Origin: Primula veris
Lineage: Eukaryota > Streptophyta > Magnoliopsida > Ericales > Primulaceae
Length of the DNA: 64,000 bases
Direction of reading: 5' to 3'
Assembly (NCBI GenBank): GCA_963682055.1
Contig: OY821743.1
Span: forward strand, 31,172,702 to 31,236,701
The notes beneath the pieces are model-generated. The model was not told where the DNA came from and made no database searches. It was given only the letters and a program-made list of their open reading frames with translations. Each line of letters begins with the position of its first letter. The stretch's first letter is position 1. Of the stretch, positions 19,713 to 31,112 are shown in pieces. Position numbers and translations under genes: made by a program.

Positions 19713-22700
19713 CTATACATAGTACTTCTTTAGGTTAGCCACATTCCAAGAATTCTTTTCCCCTCGGCTATTGGCGAACAGTACGCTTTTGATTTTGTAA
19801 GAGACTGGACTCGTTTGCTTAACGATTTCGTATGGGCCTTCCCAGGTAGGGCTTAGTTTGCCATGTATTTCGTTGCGGGTATAGACCGTCACTCGTCGCA
19901 GCACCAGTTCTCCTACCATGAATTCTTTGGATCCTCTTACTCTCTTGTCATAAGTTTGCTTCACGCTTTGTTGGTATTTGGCTAGGGTAAGGGCTGCTAT
20001 CTCTCGTTTCTCGTCTATCATGTCTAGCTCTTCTCTCATTCTTTGTTCATTGTTTCCCTGCTCGACTAGAGTCGTTCGGAGCGTGGGTAGCCCGATTTCT
20101 GTCGGTATAATGGCCTCGACACCGTACGCCAAGCTAAACGGGGTTTCCTTGGTGCCCGTCTTTGGTGTAGTTCGGCACGACCATAAAACGTTGAGTAGCC
20201 GCTCGGGCCACCTCCCCTTTGCTTGTTCAAGGGTGGTCTTGATGCCGTCTAATATTGTTCGGTTTGACACTTCGGCTTGCCCGTTTCCTTGTGGGTATGT
20301 CGGCGTCGAATAGAATTTTCGGATACCTAGTTCCTCGTACCATAGCTGTAAATTGGCATCTTTGAACTGGGTTCCGTTGTCGGCGACGATAGCGTATGGT
20401 ATACCGAACCTAGTAATGATGTATTCCCAAATGAATTGTTTGACGTTGCTGGCTTTGATTTCTCGGAGGGGTTTAGCTTCGACCCATTTAGTGAAATAAT
20501 CCGTCACGACGATCAGATATTCCACACTCCCAGGTGCTCTTGGGAGTTTACCGACTAAATCAATTGCCCATTGAGCGAACGACCATGGTGCCGATACCGG
20601 GGTCATCATAGATGATGGGAGCCGTGGTATCTTGGCGAATCGTTGGCACTTGTCGCAACGTTGGACGTATGCATCGGCGTCTCGCTTGATATAAGGCCAC
20701 CAATATCCTTGGGTCACTGCCTTGTTTGCAAGGGATCGCCCTTTGATGTGTGCTCCGCAGGATCCTTCGTGGATTTCCTCCAAGACCGGCAGTTGTAGCT
20801 CGGTCGGGACGCACAGTAGGTGGGGTCCCCGGTAACTGGATTTGTATAGTTTATCGTCCTCGGATAGCCAGAAGCGAGGAGCTTTTCTTGTAATTTTCAG
20901 CGCTTTTATCTTGTCGGCCTGGAGCATTCCATTTCGCAGATAACGAGTCATGTCCTCCATCCAACCTAGTTCGTACTGTATTGATGTCACTCGGTCTACC
21001 CTTTTAATTATGCTCGGGGTTGGCAGTAGTTCCACTGTGATCGACCGGGTGTCAGTCAATGTTAATGTCGAGGCTAGGGTGGCCAAGGCATCGGCATGTG
21101 CATTTTCGGTGCGATTGATTCTTATTAACTCGCACTGTTCGAAGGTTGCCATCAAGCTTTGGACTTTCTCTTGGTAGAGGATCATTCTGTCATCTTTGGC
21201 TTGGTACTCGCCGATGGCTTGATTGACGATGAGCATGGAGTCTGAGCTTGCAATTAAGTGGGAGCATCCGAGGGACCGGGCAATGAGCATGCCATTTATC
21301 ATGGCTTCGTATTCTGCCTCATTGTTGGTAGCTCGGAAGCCCAGTTTTATGCTTTTTTCGATGATTGCTCCCTCGCTAGACTTTAGGACGATCCCTGCTC
21401 TGGATCCGTCCTTGGTGGCTGATCCGTCGACGTGTATCTGCCAGTGTGATTGCGGAGAGAGTGCCAAAGGCTCATCGTAGCCTTCGGTGAACTCCGCGAC
21501 GAAATCGGCCAGGACTTGCCCCTTTATGGCATGGCGGGGTACGAATTCGATATGAAATTGGGATAGTTCGACCCCCCAGGCGGCAACTCGACCGCTGATG
21601 TCCGTCCGTCGAAGTGACTCTTTGATATGAAATTTCGTGTATACCCGGACCTGATGAGCTATGAAATAGTGTGGCAACTTCCTGGTGGCGACGACCAATG
21701 CCAGACACAGCTTTTCCAATGGTAGGTAACGTGTTTCGGCTTCGACCAGAGTCTTGCTGACGAAGTAGATCGGAAATTGTTCGCGACCTTCTTCCCTTAG
21801 GATAACTGCGCTCACAGCTGTAGTGGAAACTGCTAGGTAGCATGCCAGAACGTCTCCTTTGTTCGGCCTTACTAGCAGTGGCAGTGTCCTCAAGTACTCT
21901 TTGAGATTGTTAAATGAAGCCTCACATTCCGGGTCCCAGACGAATTTTCTATCCTTCTTGAGTGATTCAAAAAATGGCCGTCCCTTATCTGCGAATCGGC
22001 TAATGAACCTGCTCAACGCTGCCATCATTCCCGTGAGCTCTTGTATCTGTTTCTTATTCTTGGGCGCTGCAAGGTTACGTAGAGCCGTTATTTGATTGGG
22101 ATTAGCCTCTATTCCTCGTCGGCTAACCATATGCCCCAAGAATTTCCCTTTGCTGATGCCAAATGCACACTTGCTTGCGTTGAGCTTTAGTTTGTGCTCG
22201 CCCAACGTTTGGAAGACGTCTTTAATGTCTTGGAGGTGGGATGCGGCCTTTTCGCTCTTGACGACCATGTCGTCTATGTATACCTCCATCGTCTTCCCTA
22301 TATGATCTCGACATACCCTTGTTATCATCCTTTGGTATGTTGCTCCTGCATTGCGTAGGCCGAACGGCATTACCGTATAGCAATAATTTCCCAAAGGCGA
22401 TATAAACGAAGTCTTTTCTTGATCTTCACGGGCGAGGGGAATTTGATGGTATCCTGAGTACGCATCAAGGAAGGTCATCCGTTCTGCTCCCGCAGTTGCG
22501 TCCACCAGTTGATCGATCCTTGGAAGGGGAAAGTGGTCCCTCGGGCAGGCTTTGTTGAGATTGGTGAAGTCTATACAGAGTCTCTCCTTCCCGTTTTTCT
22601 TAGGGACGACGACCGGGTTGTACAACCATTTTGGATAGTAAACCTCCCTTATGGCTCCAGCCTCCAATAGCTTTTGTACTTCAGCGATTATAGCTGCTCT

Positions 22701-23021
22701 GTGCTGTACAGACACTTTCCTGCTCCTCTGTGCTATTGGCTTGTACTCGGCATTTACACTTAGGTGGTGGCATGCTGTATTGGGGTCTAGGCCCGGCATG
22801 TCTTTAGGACTCCAGGCGAATTTATCAATGTTGTTGAGAAGGAATGCTTTCAACTCCTCGGATTTCTGTTTTGGAAGGTTATCGCCGAGGAGGAAGTAGT
22901 GCTCCTCGTCCATATCTGGAATATACACCTTCCTAAGTGTCTCTCCTACTTGTTCTTCGACAACCCTTTCGGTTTTGGATATTTGGTTGATCAGCTTCTT
23001 CGTGCTGGTGGGTTGTTCCAC
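19713..23021 (-). CDS. pol: Gypsy Pol: RT, RNase H, archaeal-type RNase H, integrase
   Basis: 1,102 codons counted from the GTG at 23021. RT shows FLDAYSGYHQ (Asp about 186) and YIDD (248-251). RNase H follows at about 360-480. A second, archaeal-type RNase H has DGS (532-534), NNEAEYEA, SSDS and HADALA. Integrase has an HHCC finger (H751, H758, C789, C792) and catalytic D821, D881 and E917. All key residues are present. The frame is the same as gag-protease, separated by one TGA at 23106-23108, so the start given is only where the open frame resumes; translation probably comes from a gag-pol polyprotein. The C-terminus lies next to the 87-bp minisatellite. Confidence 0.93.
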   Translation of the reverse strand: MEQPTSTKKLINQISKTERVVEEQVGETLRKVYIPDMDEEHYFLLGDNLPKQKSEELKAFLLNNIDKFAWSPKDMPGLDPNTACHHLSVNAEYKPIAQRSRKVSVQHRAAIIAEVQKLLEAGAIREVYYPKWLYNPVVVPKKNGKERLCIDFTNLNKACPRDHFPLPRIDQLVDATAGAERMTFLDAYSGYHQIPLAREDQEKTSFISPLGNYCYTVMPFGLRNAGATYQRMITRVCRDHIGKTMEVYIDDMVVKSEKAASHLQDIKDVFQTLGEHKLKLNASKCAFGISKGKFLGHMVSRRGIEANPNQITALRNLAAPKNKKQIQELTGMMAALSRFISRFADKGRPFFESLKKDRKFVWDPECEASFNNLKEYLRTLPLLVRPNKGDVLACYLAVSTTAVSAVILREEGREQFPIYFVSKTLVEAETRYLPLEKLCLALVVATRKLPHYFIAHQVRVYTKFHIKESLRRTDISGRVAAWGVELSQFHIEFVPRHAIKGQVLADFVAEFTEGYDEPLALSPQSHWQIHVDGSATKDGSRAGIVLKSSEGAIIEKSIKLGFRATNNEAEYEAMINGMLIARSLGCSHLIASSDSMLIVNQAIGEYQAKDDRMILYQEKVQSLMATFEQCELIRINRTENAHADALATLASTLTLTDTRSITVELLPTPSIIKRVDRVTSIQYELGWMEDMTRYLRNGMLQADKIKALKITRKAPRFWLSEDDKLYKSSYRGPHLLCVPTELQLPVLEEIHEGSCGAHIKGRSLANKAVTQGYWWPYIKRDADAYVQRCDKCQRFAKIPRLPSSMMTPVSAPWSFAQWAIDLVGKLPRAPGSVEYLIVVTDYFTKWVEAKPLREIKASNVKQFIWEYIITRFGIPYAIVADNGTQFKDANLQLWYEELGIRKFYSTPTYPQGNGQAEVSNRTILDGIKTTLEQAKGRWPERLLNVLWSCRTTPKTGTKETPFSLAYGVEAIIPTEIGLPTLRTTLVEQGNNEQRMREELDMIDEKREIAALTLAKYQQSVKQTYDKRVRGSKEFMVGELVLRRVTVYTRNEIHGKLSPTWEGPYEIVKQTSPVSYKIKSVLFANSRGEKNSWNVANLKKYYV

Positions 23022-23105
23022 AATGCTTCGTTGTTTTTGGAGAGTCGCGGTGATGTCTTCGCAGCGTCTTGAATCTTCTTGACATCCTCTGGCTGTCTCG
23101 ATCTC

Positions 23106-25631
23106 TCACCTATCATTTGGGTATTTGACCTTTTGGTGATAGGTCGAGGGTATGGCCTTCATGGCATGTAACCAAGGTCGGCCTAATATTGCGTTGTGAC
23201 CGGAGTGGTCGTTGACCACTAAGAACTCTACGGGAACCGACACGGACCCGGTTGTGACACTGAGGATGATCTTACCCAACGGTTTAGTCGTTTCGGAGAT
23301 GAATCCGATCAGTGTGACATCGGTAGGCTGTAGATCTTGCAGCTTGAGTTCCATCTTGTCGAAGAGCTCCCTGTACATGATATCACAAGAGGCTCCTTGG
23401 TCGACAAGTACCCTGCTGACCGTGTCTAGGCCGATTTGAACACGGAGGTTAATGGCGTCTCCGTGGGGGTAAATCACCCCTTCTTCGTCAAGATCCGAGA
23501 AAGAAATGGGCGGATGTCGTCGTGGTGTGCATTGTCGTTTAGAGGCCGATGCCTGTGATGTCTTGGCTACTTGGCCAAAGTGGGCCAGCTGCCGTTGTCG
23601 CGATCGTTCCCCGCCTGGGCCCTTGGGTCGTGACATATGAACGACGTTGATCGTTTTACCCTGCCGGTTGTCGGATCCCTCGATGGCCAGTTGTTTGCCT
23701 TTATTCCCAGCTCCTTTGATGTACTTGGCTAGGTATCCTGCATCGCCCCACTGGTTCATTCTCCATCGCAGGTTACGGCAATGCTCAGTGAGATGGCCGT
23801 GATCCTCGTGATATGTGCAGAAGAGCTTGGAATCTCTCTGATTGGGGGGAGAGATGATCGGTTGTGGTCGGGAATACCAACTTTCCCTGCATATATCCTT
23901 GAGGATATCTTCAGCAGATAGGTTGAAAGTGTATCGCAGCTCGACTGGTCCGAAAGTGTTTCGGTGTTCCCTCTCTTGGGGCCGACCTTGTTGAAACGGC
24001 TTGGGTGGCATCGGGTAGGTGAGCTGGAGCGGTTTATGTTCATTGGTCGGTGTTGGGTATGTGATCTGGAGCGGTTTGGGCTCTAGTGCTCGTGGTCGCT
24101 CTACCCTGCTATGGACCTCGGGATCTTTGCCCTTTCTGGTCGGTTGGAATGCTTCTCCCTGGTTATTCCTAACTCTTTTGCGACCCACCTGTGCCTCGCG
24201 GACCGACTCTCTTCTCGGTAGAGTTCGGTTGAGGAAATGCAGTTCGTCGTTTTTATCGGTGAGGTGGGTACAATAGGCTAGCAGGGAATCAGTGGTCGGG
24301 AAGTTTTTGCCTATGAACTTCCTTCTCGCCCAATAGCCATTAGGGATGGAGTTGATAAAGTTCTGGATGGCTATATTATTGGCATATCGTGGAAACTGGT
24401 TTGCTACGTCGATAAAACGTATGCAGTAATCGTTGAGCCTTTCATTTGGCATCATCGTCATTTTAAGAAGGGTTTCGATGCTAACCTTCTTTTTCCGATG
24501 AGCAGCGTATCGGGTGGAGTATGCTCTTAGCAGTTCTGCCCAGTCTCTAATGGAGCCCCGTGGTAAGTTGTGATACCATGACGAAGCCTCTTGACCCAAG
24601 CTGTTTTTGAAAAATTTGCACATCAGTGCATGGTCATCACTCCACAGTTCCATCTTCGTCTTGTAGTGCCTCAGATGGTCGATAGGGCAACTCTTTCCAT
24701 CATAGAGCCTGAATTCGGGGATGACGAACCCCATAGGATTGCGGTACCGTGTGATCTGTTCGGTACATGGGGTTTCTTGGCATACGTTCCAAGCCTGTTG
24801 GAACGCGTCATCCGTGACTTGGTAGGGGGGAGGGTATCCTCCCTGATGTGGTGGTGGGCCATATCCTTCCCCGATCCTGTATTCCGAATATCTACCGTCC
24901 TTCGTGTTTGTGTGGACACGTTCCATATGAGTGTTCGGATGGACGATAGTTATTGGGACATTGCCCCCTTGGTGGGGCACTCTTGTATCGGGTCGCCGAC
25001 CCGCTGCCTCCAGGGCGTCCCTGTAGGCAGAATCTTCCACTTCATGGCGTGGGTCTTTGTCGGGTTGGATAACTGGCAATACGATATCGGCCGCTGTCAT
25101 GGCCGTCATGCATGCCGCCAGCTGAGCTTGTAGCTGGGCGTAGTTCCTTTCATCGGCTAACGGAACAACGTGTTGTACCTCCACCGTGGGTGGTGTAATC
25201 ATCCTCGGAGGATTAGTCGGTAGTCGGGGCAACTGTCCGAGTACATGATCCTCGGGCATGCCAAACTGATGAGCTTCGTCCGTTTGTAAACGAGCACCGG
25301 AGTTGACCGAGGCTGTAGGCAAAGGGACTCTTGAGCTCGGCCCTGCCTGGGATCCGAGTAAGCGTCTTCGTGCACGCCTTAATACGGGCACGTCTTGTTC
25401 GTCATCCGAGGATGAAGGGTGTTCGTCGACAATTCCTTCGATGAAATTTTGGGGCGGTTCGATCGGTTGTTCTTGGTTGACGTAGGAGGTTGTTGGTTGG
25501 TTTCCGGATTGGATAGCTTCATATCTGTCACGGATGGCGAGTAGATCGTCGAGGTCTTGTTGGCTAATTTGCGCGTTTTGGTTATTGGTTTCTACTATCT
25601 CGGGATGGGTTTTCTCTACATTGGTCACCAT
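23106..25631 (-). CDS. gag-pro: Gypsy Gag-protease
   Basis: 841 codons from an ATG 79 bp inside the 5' LTR. The first 300 residues are low in complexity and probably disordered. A retrotransposon gag core follows (MELWSDDHALMCKFFKNSLG, then WYHNLPRGSI, RDWAELLRAY), then a Cys/His segment (FCTYHEDHGHLTEHC) and an aspartic protease near residue 744 with VDQGASCDIMY. Other Tat elements usually have D-x-G-[ST]-S, so DQGAS is a mild variant. The frame ends at TGA 23106-23108, but the same frame runs open through RT to integrase, so gag and pol form one frame with a single stop between protease and RT. Confidence 0.92.
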   Translation of the reverse strand: MVTNVEKTHPEIVETNNQNAQISQQDLDDLLAIRDRYEAIQSGNQPTTSYVNQEQPIEPPQNFIEGIVDEHPSSSDDEQDVPVLRRARRRLLGSQAGPSSRVPLPTASVNSGARLQTDEAHQFGMPEDHVLGQLPRLPTNPPRMITPPTVEVQHVVPLADERNYAQLQAQLAACMTAMTAADIVLPVIQPDKDPRHEVEDSAYRDALEAAGRRPDTRVPHQGGNVPITIVHPNTHMERVHTNTKDGRYSEYRIGEGYGPPPHQGGYPPPYQVTDDAFQQAWNVCQETPCTEQITRYRNPMGFVIPEFRLYDGKSCPIDHLRHYKTKMELWSDDHALMCKFFKNSLGQEASSWYHNLPRGSIRDWAELLRAYSTRYAAHRKKKVSIETLLKMTMMPNERLNDYCIRFIDVANQFPRYANNIAIQNFINSIPNGYWARRKFIGKNFPTTDSLLAYCTHLTDKNDELHFLNRTLPRRESVREAQVGRKRVRNNQGEAFQPTRKGKDPEVHSRVERPRALEPKPLQITYPTPTNEHKPLQLTYPMPPKPFQQGRPQEREHRNTFGPVELRYTFNLSAEDILKDICRESWYSRPQPIISPPNQRDSKLFCTYHEDHGHLTEHCRNLRWRMNQWGDAGYLAKYIKGAGNKGKQLAIEGSDNRQGKTINVVHMSRPKGPGGERSRQRQLAHFGQVAKTSQASASKRQCTPRRHPPISFSDLDEEGVIYPHGDAINLRVQIGLDTVSRVLVDQGASCDIMYRELFDKMELKLQDLQPTDVTLIGFISETTKPLGKIILSVTTGSVSVPVEFLVVNDHSGHNAILGRPWLHAMKAIPSTYHQKVKYPNDR

Positions 25632-25690
25632 TGTCGCTCGTCTGGCAGAGTATTGGTATTCGAATTCTAAGCTAGTTGGGAACTAGATGA

Positions 25691-25708
25691 TTCCCGGAGA
25701 CGGCGCCA
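25691..25708 (-). other. Gypsy primer binding site (tRNA-Asp-like)
   Basis: The minus strand reads TGGCGCCGTCTCCGGGAA two bases after the LTR. The first nine bases match the complement of the plant tRNA-Asp 3' end (TGGCGCCGTTGCCGGGG), a primer common among Athila/Tat elements. Two internal mismatches suggest decay or a variant tRNA. Confidence 0.75.
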
Positions 25709-25710
25709 TT

Positions 25711-26282
25711 TGATAAAGCCATAACTTTGATCGGTCGCGTTAGGCTTTTCAACAATGATATAATAGTAAATCAACTGTGAATAATGGACACTTCCTGATC
25801 TTTATTATTGCTCGGATTATTATCCTTATTCGGACTATTACACTTGCTCGGATTAGTATTTCGGTTTTACAATTGTGCTCGATATGACTATTTAATCTCT
25901 CGTCTTGATCTTTCTCCCCTTTTATTCGGTGCTCGGCTTTGTCTTTTCTCGGTTTATTTCTTGAAGTGGTGTGCGTTGATTAGTTTCTCTCTTTTCTCAA
26001 CTTCTCTCTATATTTTTTGGACAGATTTTCTGGTCCATTTCTAGGAGGGGTAGTTGGCTATTTATAGTCAACTATGCCTTTTAGGATGTTGACAAATGTC
26101 TTCATCCCAGGGGGGTTTTCAGACATGGGTCCCCAGTTGAGTGGGCTTGGTCTTTTGATAGTAATACCTTATTTTCCTATAAAAGGCATAAGATGACCCA
26201 TTTAAGCGTTGGGTATCCATTTATAAAGTGGGCTGATTATTACCCGAATAGAATATTCGGGTCCAATTTTTATGTTCAATCA
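25711..26282 (-). repeat. 5' LTR of the gypsy element
   Basis: It aligns over its whole length with 8676-9247. It is followed on the minus strand by AA and the primer site. The outer target duplication is ATATA at 26283-26287. Confidence 0.92.
26059..26066 (-). promoter_or_regulatory. LTR TATA box for the gag-pol transcript
   Basis: The minus strand reads TATAAATA inside the 5' LTR, about 355 bp before the PBS. The same box is kept in the other LTR at 9025-9032. It is the likely start of the genomic RNA. Confidence 0.55.
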
Positions 26283-26287
26283 ATATA

Positions 26288-26700
26288 AGAGTTAGTTTTT
26301 TTAACGAAATAATTGCACTGCTCTACTTCTGCTAAATTTACACACCCGCGGACATACAATGACACAAACACTGGCACCACATCTATAGTTTGTTATGAAA
26401 ATAGTTTTTTGTTTGGCACCACATGTATAGTTGTTATGAAAAAAGTTCTTTTGTTTTTTATGTAGAAGAAGAATGAATATATTTGTTGGACAGCTGAAGT
26501 CTAAAAGCAAACAGAAAATAAGTTTAACTATATATAACAAAAAAGAAAAAGATTATTGACTTTAATGCTTGAATTTTAATAAATGAGATATCACAACCCT
26601 ACACAATTGGTTACTATAATAATTAAGTTGACAGGACACTAATAAAGAAAGAACAAAAAACATGCCAACTTGCTTGCTTAATTGTTTAGGTCATTTTTTT
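26288..26700. other. Intergenic, no gene
   Basis: AT-rich. A short imperfect repeat, GGCACCACAT(C/G)TATAGTTTGTTATGAAAA, occurs twice near 26375-26440. The frames here are not gene-like. Confidence 0.4.
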
Positions 26701-27610
26701 CAGTACGGTCGGCGGAGCTATAACTTTAAATTAGAAGGGTCAAAATATTAATAAAATAAAAAAATTAAAATTAAGAAAAACGAAACTATAAAATGTTAAA
26801 TATTGTTACTTAATTTACAATCGACTCATACAGTCACCTATATCTTGAAAGCGATGCATAATAACATCGTTCGACAAACTTTCAAATATATCATTTTCAA
26901 TATAAACTACTGAATCATATAAACAAGAAAAAAAACCAATGAAGTTAAGTAGTTAAATGAGTACAAAGTGAAACAACAATTTTATTCTAAATAAACTAAA
27001 ATAAGCCAAACAGTAAGTTTACCCAACTTAATTAATACGTGTAAATAATAAGTTAAACATTCTGTAAACAAACTACTAAACAACTAGCTAATTTAAAAGT
27101 CGCAACTGATTTTATAAATGTTCCATTAAGAATTTATCTTAATAAAAAACTAACTAAATTTTTTCTAAATTTATACAGTACCTAGATTTTTCTAATAAAA
27201 ATCAATCAAAAATTATCATAACTTTTTCAAGTAATTAACAATTACTAAACATAACAATGATAGAATTAATAAATTACATTAGATTATTAATTTTGTAAAC
27301 TAGTTAAGTAGTCAGGATAAAAAAAAAAGACTAAGAAATAGGAAAAAAACAGTTGTGGCTCCAACCTATCTTGTGTTGAGAATAACATGTATGATTAGTC
27401 ATCGTATAAACGAATGAGTTTGGGCTATGTTAGTGTTAATGTCATCGCTTATATATAGAGAGAATTTTGTGTATGGATAATACAAACTCTTTATTCAAAT
27501 GTAATGTTAATTTTGTAATTAACTTAATAACATATGTCTATTTTGATAAATTTTATATAAAAGTCAGAGTGGTCAGCTGACCCCCTAACACCATACCAGT
27601 TCCGCCGGTG
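26701..27610. mobile_element. Possible hAT-like non-autonomous element, degraded
   Basis: GGCGGAGCTATAAC near the left end and, from the right on the other strand, CACCGGCGGAACTGG resemble the CAGTGGCGGA-type termini of plant hAT elements. About 880 bp of AT-rich non-coding DNA lies between. I found no target duplication, so the ends and class are uncertain. Confidence 0.35.
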
Positions 27611-28563
27611 GGTATGACCTCAATTAATCATACGATTAATAGTTTGTCCCCACAATTTCCGAGATTATATTTTGTCACTTTAAATACTTCTTTGTACGAG
27701 TAGAATTTCTTTAATCTTGTAGCAAAAAAAGAGAATGTTAGGTCGTATAAAATTTAACATAAGTTGATCTTTTATAATATGAGAGAAGGTTTAAATATGA
27801 GTTTCATACTGAGAAGTGTTAATTTACATGTATTTGTTTATAGCTGTCGTTATTCATAGATCATGATCTCTCCATTATACTGGAAAACATTGCACATGCA
27901 TGTCATTATTCATACACAACGACAGTGTCAAACTATGTTACTTACTTATTTTCCATGGATTCTTGCAAATGCATTATTGATTTAGAAAATATGGGTGCAA
28001 ACTTTTTTGGCACAAAAGATCTTTTTGTGGCACTATTTGGATTGAAAATACTGGTGTGCATGCTACAATATTAATATGGACTTCTTTGGAAAAGTTACTA
28101 AAATGGTGTTCTTAAAATTAATGATATATATATTTGGCACAATTACATTTGAGGCAACTTCCCAAAGACCAAAGTATAGTAATTATTAGTGATTTTGCCT
28201 AATACTATTGTTAAAAGATTCATGACAGTAAATTTATCATTTCCTTTTTCCTCAATTGAAAATTGTGGTTTTATAAACTGTTTAGTTGAAACGGTTAATT
28301 AAATTTTATGCCTCAGTTCTTTGAGTTGTTGATCATCATGATCACCCATCTCCAAACATAAACGAATGCAATATATACGTGTAACTAATTCCAACCAAAC
28401 ACTATATATATATTGCACCAACAAGATGTAGATACGTGTTAACTAATTTGTTGAAACTATATCCATTGAACACTAGACATTATTATTTATTTATATTATT
28501 TTTTCTTTTAAATAATTATAAAAAATATGAAAAAAAAAAGTGATATAATTTATTGGAAGTGAG
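27611..28563. other. Intergenic, no gene
   Basis: AT-rich with short frames only. No repeat borders or RNA genes recognised. Confidence 0.4.
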
Positions 28564-28655
28564 CATTCAAGTTAAAAGCAAAAAATAAATATTAGTAATA
28601 TTATATAATCATTCAAGTTAAAAGCAAAAAATAAATATTAGTAATATTATATAAT
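28564..28655. repeat. 46-bp exact tandem duplication
   Basis: CATTCAAGTTAAAAGCAAAA through ATATTATATAAT occurs twice back to back (28564-28609 and 28610-28655). Confidence 0.85.
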
Positions 28656-28934
28656 GTATTTAGTAGAATCATGTAACATTTGTGTTAATCTTTAAAACTG
28701 TTTTAGAGTACATATTTTTTTTAATTAAGTATCATATTTATTTTTTTATCATTTTCCCCTCTAAGTACTCCTATTAAATAATTAGTTTAAAATTTAAACA
28801 TGAAACACGTCATCAGAATAAATAGTTTATACTACATTATAGTTAGTATAGGCTTGTAGTTGTGCTTGTTTTAAACATAAAAACTTAGCAGACGATGTCT
28901 GCTTGATGCAGACGGCGGATGTATTAGTGGGATG

Positions 28935-29105
28935 AGTTATAAGTCACGCCACGTAATAAAAACTCAATCTATTAAAAATAAAAATAAAAAAAATTAATTA
29001 ATATTAATTAAATTTAGGGTAGAATCAAATTAGGGTTTCAATATATTTATTTACGTTTTTAATAGTTTGAGTTTTTATTACGTTACGTGGTGGTTTGGAG
29101 GTAAT
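28935..29105. repeat. Small inverted-repeat element (MITE-like)
   Basis: CACGTAATAAAAACTCAATC...TTAAAAATAAA on the left is mirrored by TTTTTAATAGTTTGAGTTTTTATTACG on the right. The arms are about 45 bp and the centre is AT-rich. No target duplication identified. Confidence 0.45.
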
Positions 29106-30309
29106 GTATTAATCAAAACAAGTGTGTATAAAATCAAAAGCCTAAAAAATATTCGTAAGCTAGTCTAAACTTATTCAGTAACGGCTAGTAGGATTAGTAA
29201 CTTTATCAATTTCTGGAATGAAACAGAGAATAATAAACTCTCAGAAGGGAATATTTACAATTATTAAGCATGTGAACATTCAAGAGTCAAACTTATCTAA
29301 TCAATCTTTAAAAGTTTTATCATTCTACAGTAATAAAATTTGGTTTTGCTTACCATGTTGTGAAAACAAGACAAGACATAGATGAATGGCTATATAGAGA
29401 GCACATACAGACTTTTGGTTTCAGCAAAAAAAAACATAAGAAATGAAAAACTGAATAGTTGAAAGATCTTTTTGCTCAATTGTCTCTACTTTAATTGTGG
29501 CAAGTATTTGTAACTTGTAAGTAACATCTAGCATGTCGTTTCTTATGAAAAATTGCAAGATCAGTTGAGTTATTGTTGTGTTTTCTCACCGACACCTTTG
29601 AAGAGTTACATTTCTAATTTCGTCATGTCACACGATTTATCCAACTCAATTGTAAGTGACAGTTGCGACTAAACTATTTTAGCAAGTTTAACAAACATAT
29701 AAAGTAAACTGAAAGGACAATGCTTTGTTAACATAGTCCGACCTAAATCTGATGTGGCCGTCTTTGACTCACCCACCTAGATTGATTATAAACCACTTAC
29801 ACCTAGCTAGTTATTTGTGATAAAACCCGTAAGGGTTGAAGAAATTTAGAAGAGAAACAGATAAAATATAGACGAGAAACAGAGAACTTATAAGAGATAA
29901 AAGACTAGGGTTACACTATTTTTCATAACTAATCAATTCATAACTTAAAAATGATAAAGAACTCTCTACATATAGTCTAAAAAAAACCCAGTAACACAAA
30001 TAAGAAAGTAGCAAATAAGTCGAACTAAATAATAATAATAACAAAAAGAATCGATCTTATATATCATTTGCCCATTAAATTTTAGAATATACATAAGTAA
30101 ACGGGGGGAGAGTAATACGTTATAAACAAACCCTCACAACTCATTTTTACATCATGGAACGTGATTCTTACACCATACATGGTGTTTTTTCCCTTTGTAA
30201 ACCTGAGTTTTTTATTAGGCAGACAAAACTTCCACAGAAAAGGACGTCACAAGCAAGTGGGGGCACTCAATGAACCGCTACTACACCTCTATTATCTGTC
30301 CCCAATTGA
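29106..30309. other. Intergenic, no gene
   Basis: About 1.2 kb of AT-rich sequence. No credible coding or RNA feature. Confidence 0.4.
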
Positions 30310-30525
30310 TTATACTATATAAAATTACGTGTAATTTTGTCCGATTTATAATATGTATCAAAATAGTCGAAATTAAAATTTTTAAAACTAAATCATATAG
30401 TTTAATGTTTGAACTATACGATTAACTTTTGAAAATTTTCATTTCGACAATTATGATACAAGTTATTGGCCGATCAAAATTGCACGTAGTTTCGTAATTG
30501 ATAATTAATTGTGAACGGAAGGAGT
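30310..30525. mobile_element. Palindromic MITE, family A copy 1
   Basis: The arms pair over about 90 bp: ACGTGTAATTTTGTCCGATT...TATCAAAAT on the left, and ATTATGATACAAGTTATTGG...AATTGCACGTAGTTT on the right. A related copy is at 34262-34470. It has no ORF. Confidence 0.5.
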
Positions 30526-31104
30526 ATTATAATAACTCAATTCATAAAATGGAGTTATTTTGATGTTGTGAAAGTACTCCCAATTTTTTAGAAAAAAAAA
30601 ATCAAAACTTTTAATAATTACCTATTATGTGAAATTTCGAAAATACCTTTAAATTTTTTTAAAAAAACTATCAATAACTAACTATTAAGTTTTTAGAACA
30701 AAACAAAACTATCCCATCACTGGGCAGGCACATTAATGTGCGTGCCTATATTTACCAGTGTCATTTATGTGTATCAATATTATCAAAAAAATTAGTTTTT
30801 AACATGAATCGAGTTATGTAAGCATAACTCGAACTCTTTATATAGATTATATTTATTTAAAATAATCTAATCGTTCATTTAAACTTAACTCATAAAAAAT
30901 AAATATATAAAACTTTCAAAATAAATAAAGTAGTAGATTAATGATATTGATGTATATAGAGATTTTTTTTTAAAATTATGTATATAGAGATTTTTTATGA
31001 AAATTATGTATATATATATATATATAAAAAGTTGGAGTTATGGTGATATGATTATAAATTAGATACCCCAATTCCATTATAACAAGTATATTGAGAACTA
31101 AGTA
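30526..31104. other. Intergenic, AT-rich
   Basis: Contains an (AT)n run near 31010-31026 and duplicated GTATATAGAGATTTTTT motifs. No gene seen. Confidence 0.4.
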
Positions 31105-31112
31105 CTAATACT

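Larger units (their letters stand above)
8676..26282 (-). mobile_element. Complete 17.6-kb Ty3/gypsy retrotransposon, Tat lineage
   Basis: Two 572-bp LTRs (8676-9247 and 25711-26282), TG...CA ends, and ATATA duplicated at 8671-8675 and 26283-26287 define the element. On the minus strand come the PBS, gag-protease, RT, RNase H, a second archaeal-type RNase H and integrase, in gypsy order. The second RNase H and the antisense genes downstream of pol place it in the Tat group (Grande/Retand-like). The extra DNA between pol and the 3' LTR (9.2-19.7 kb) exceeds gag-pol in length. By eye the LTRs differ at about 36 of 572 positions (~6%), so the insertion is not recent, but all domains are still readable. 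Confidence 0.95.
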
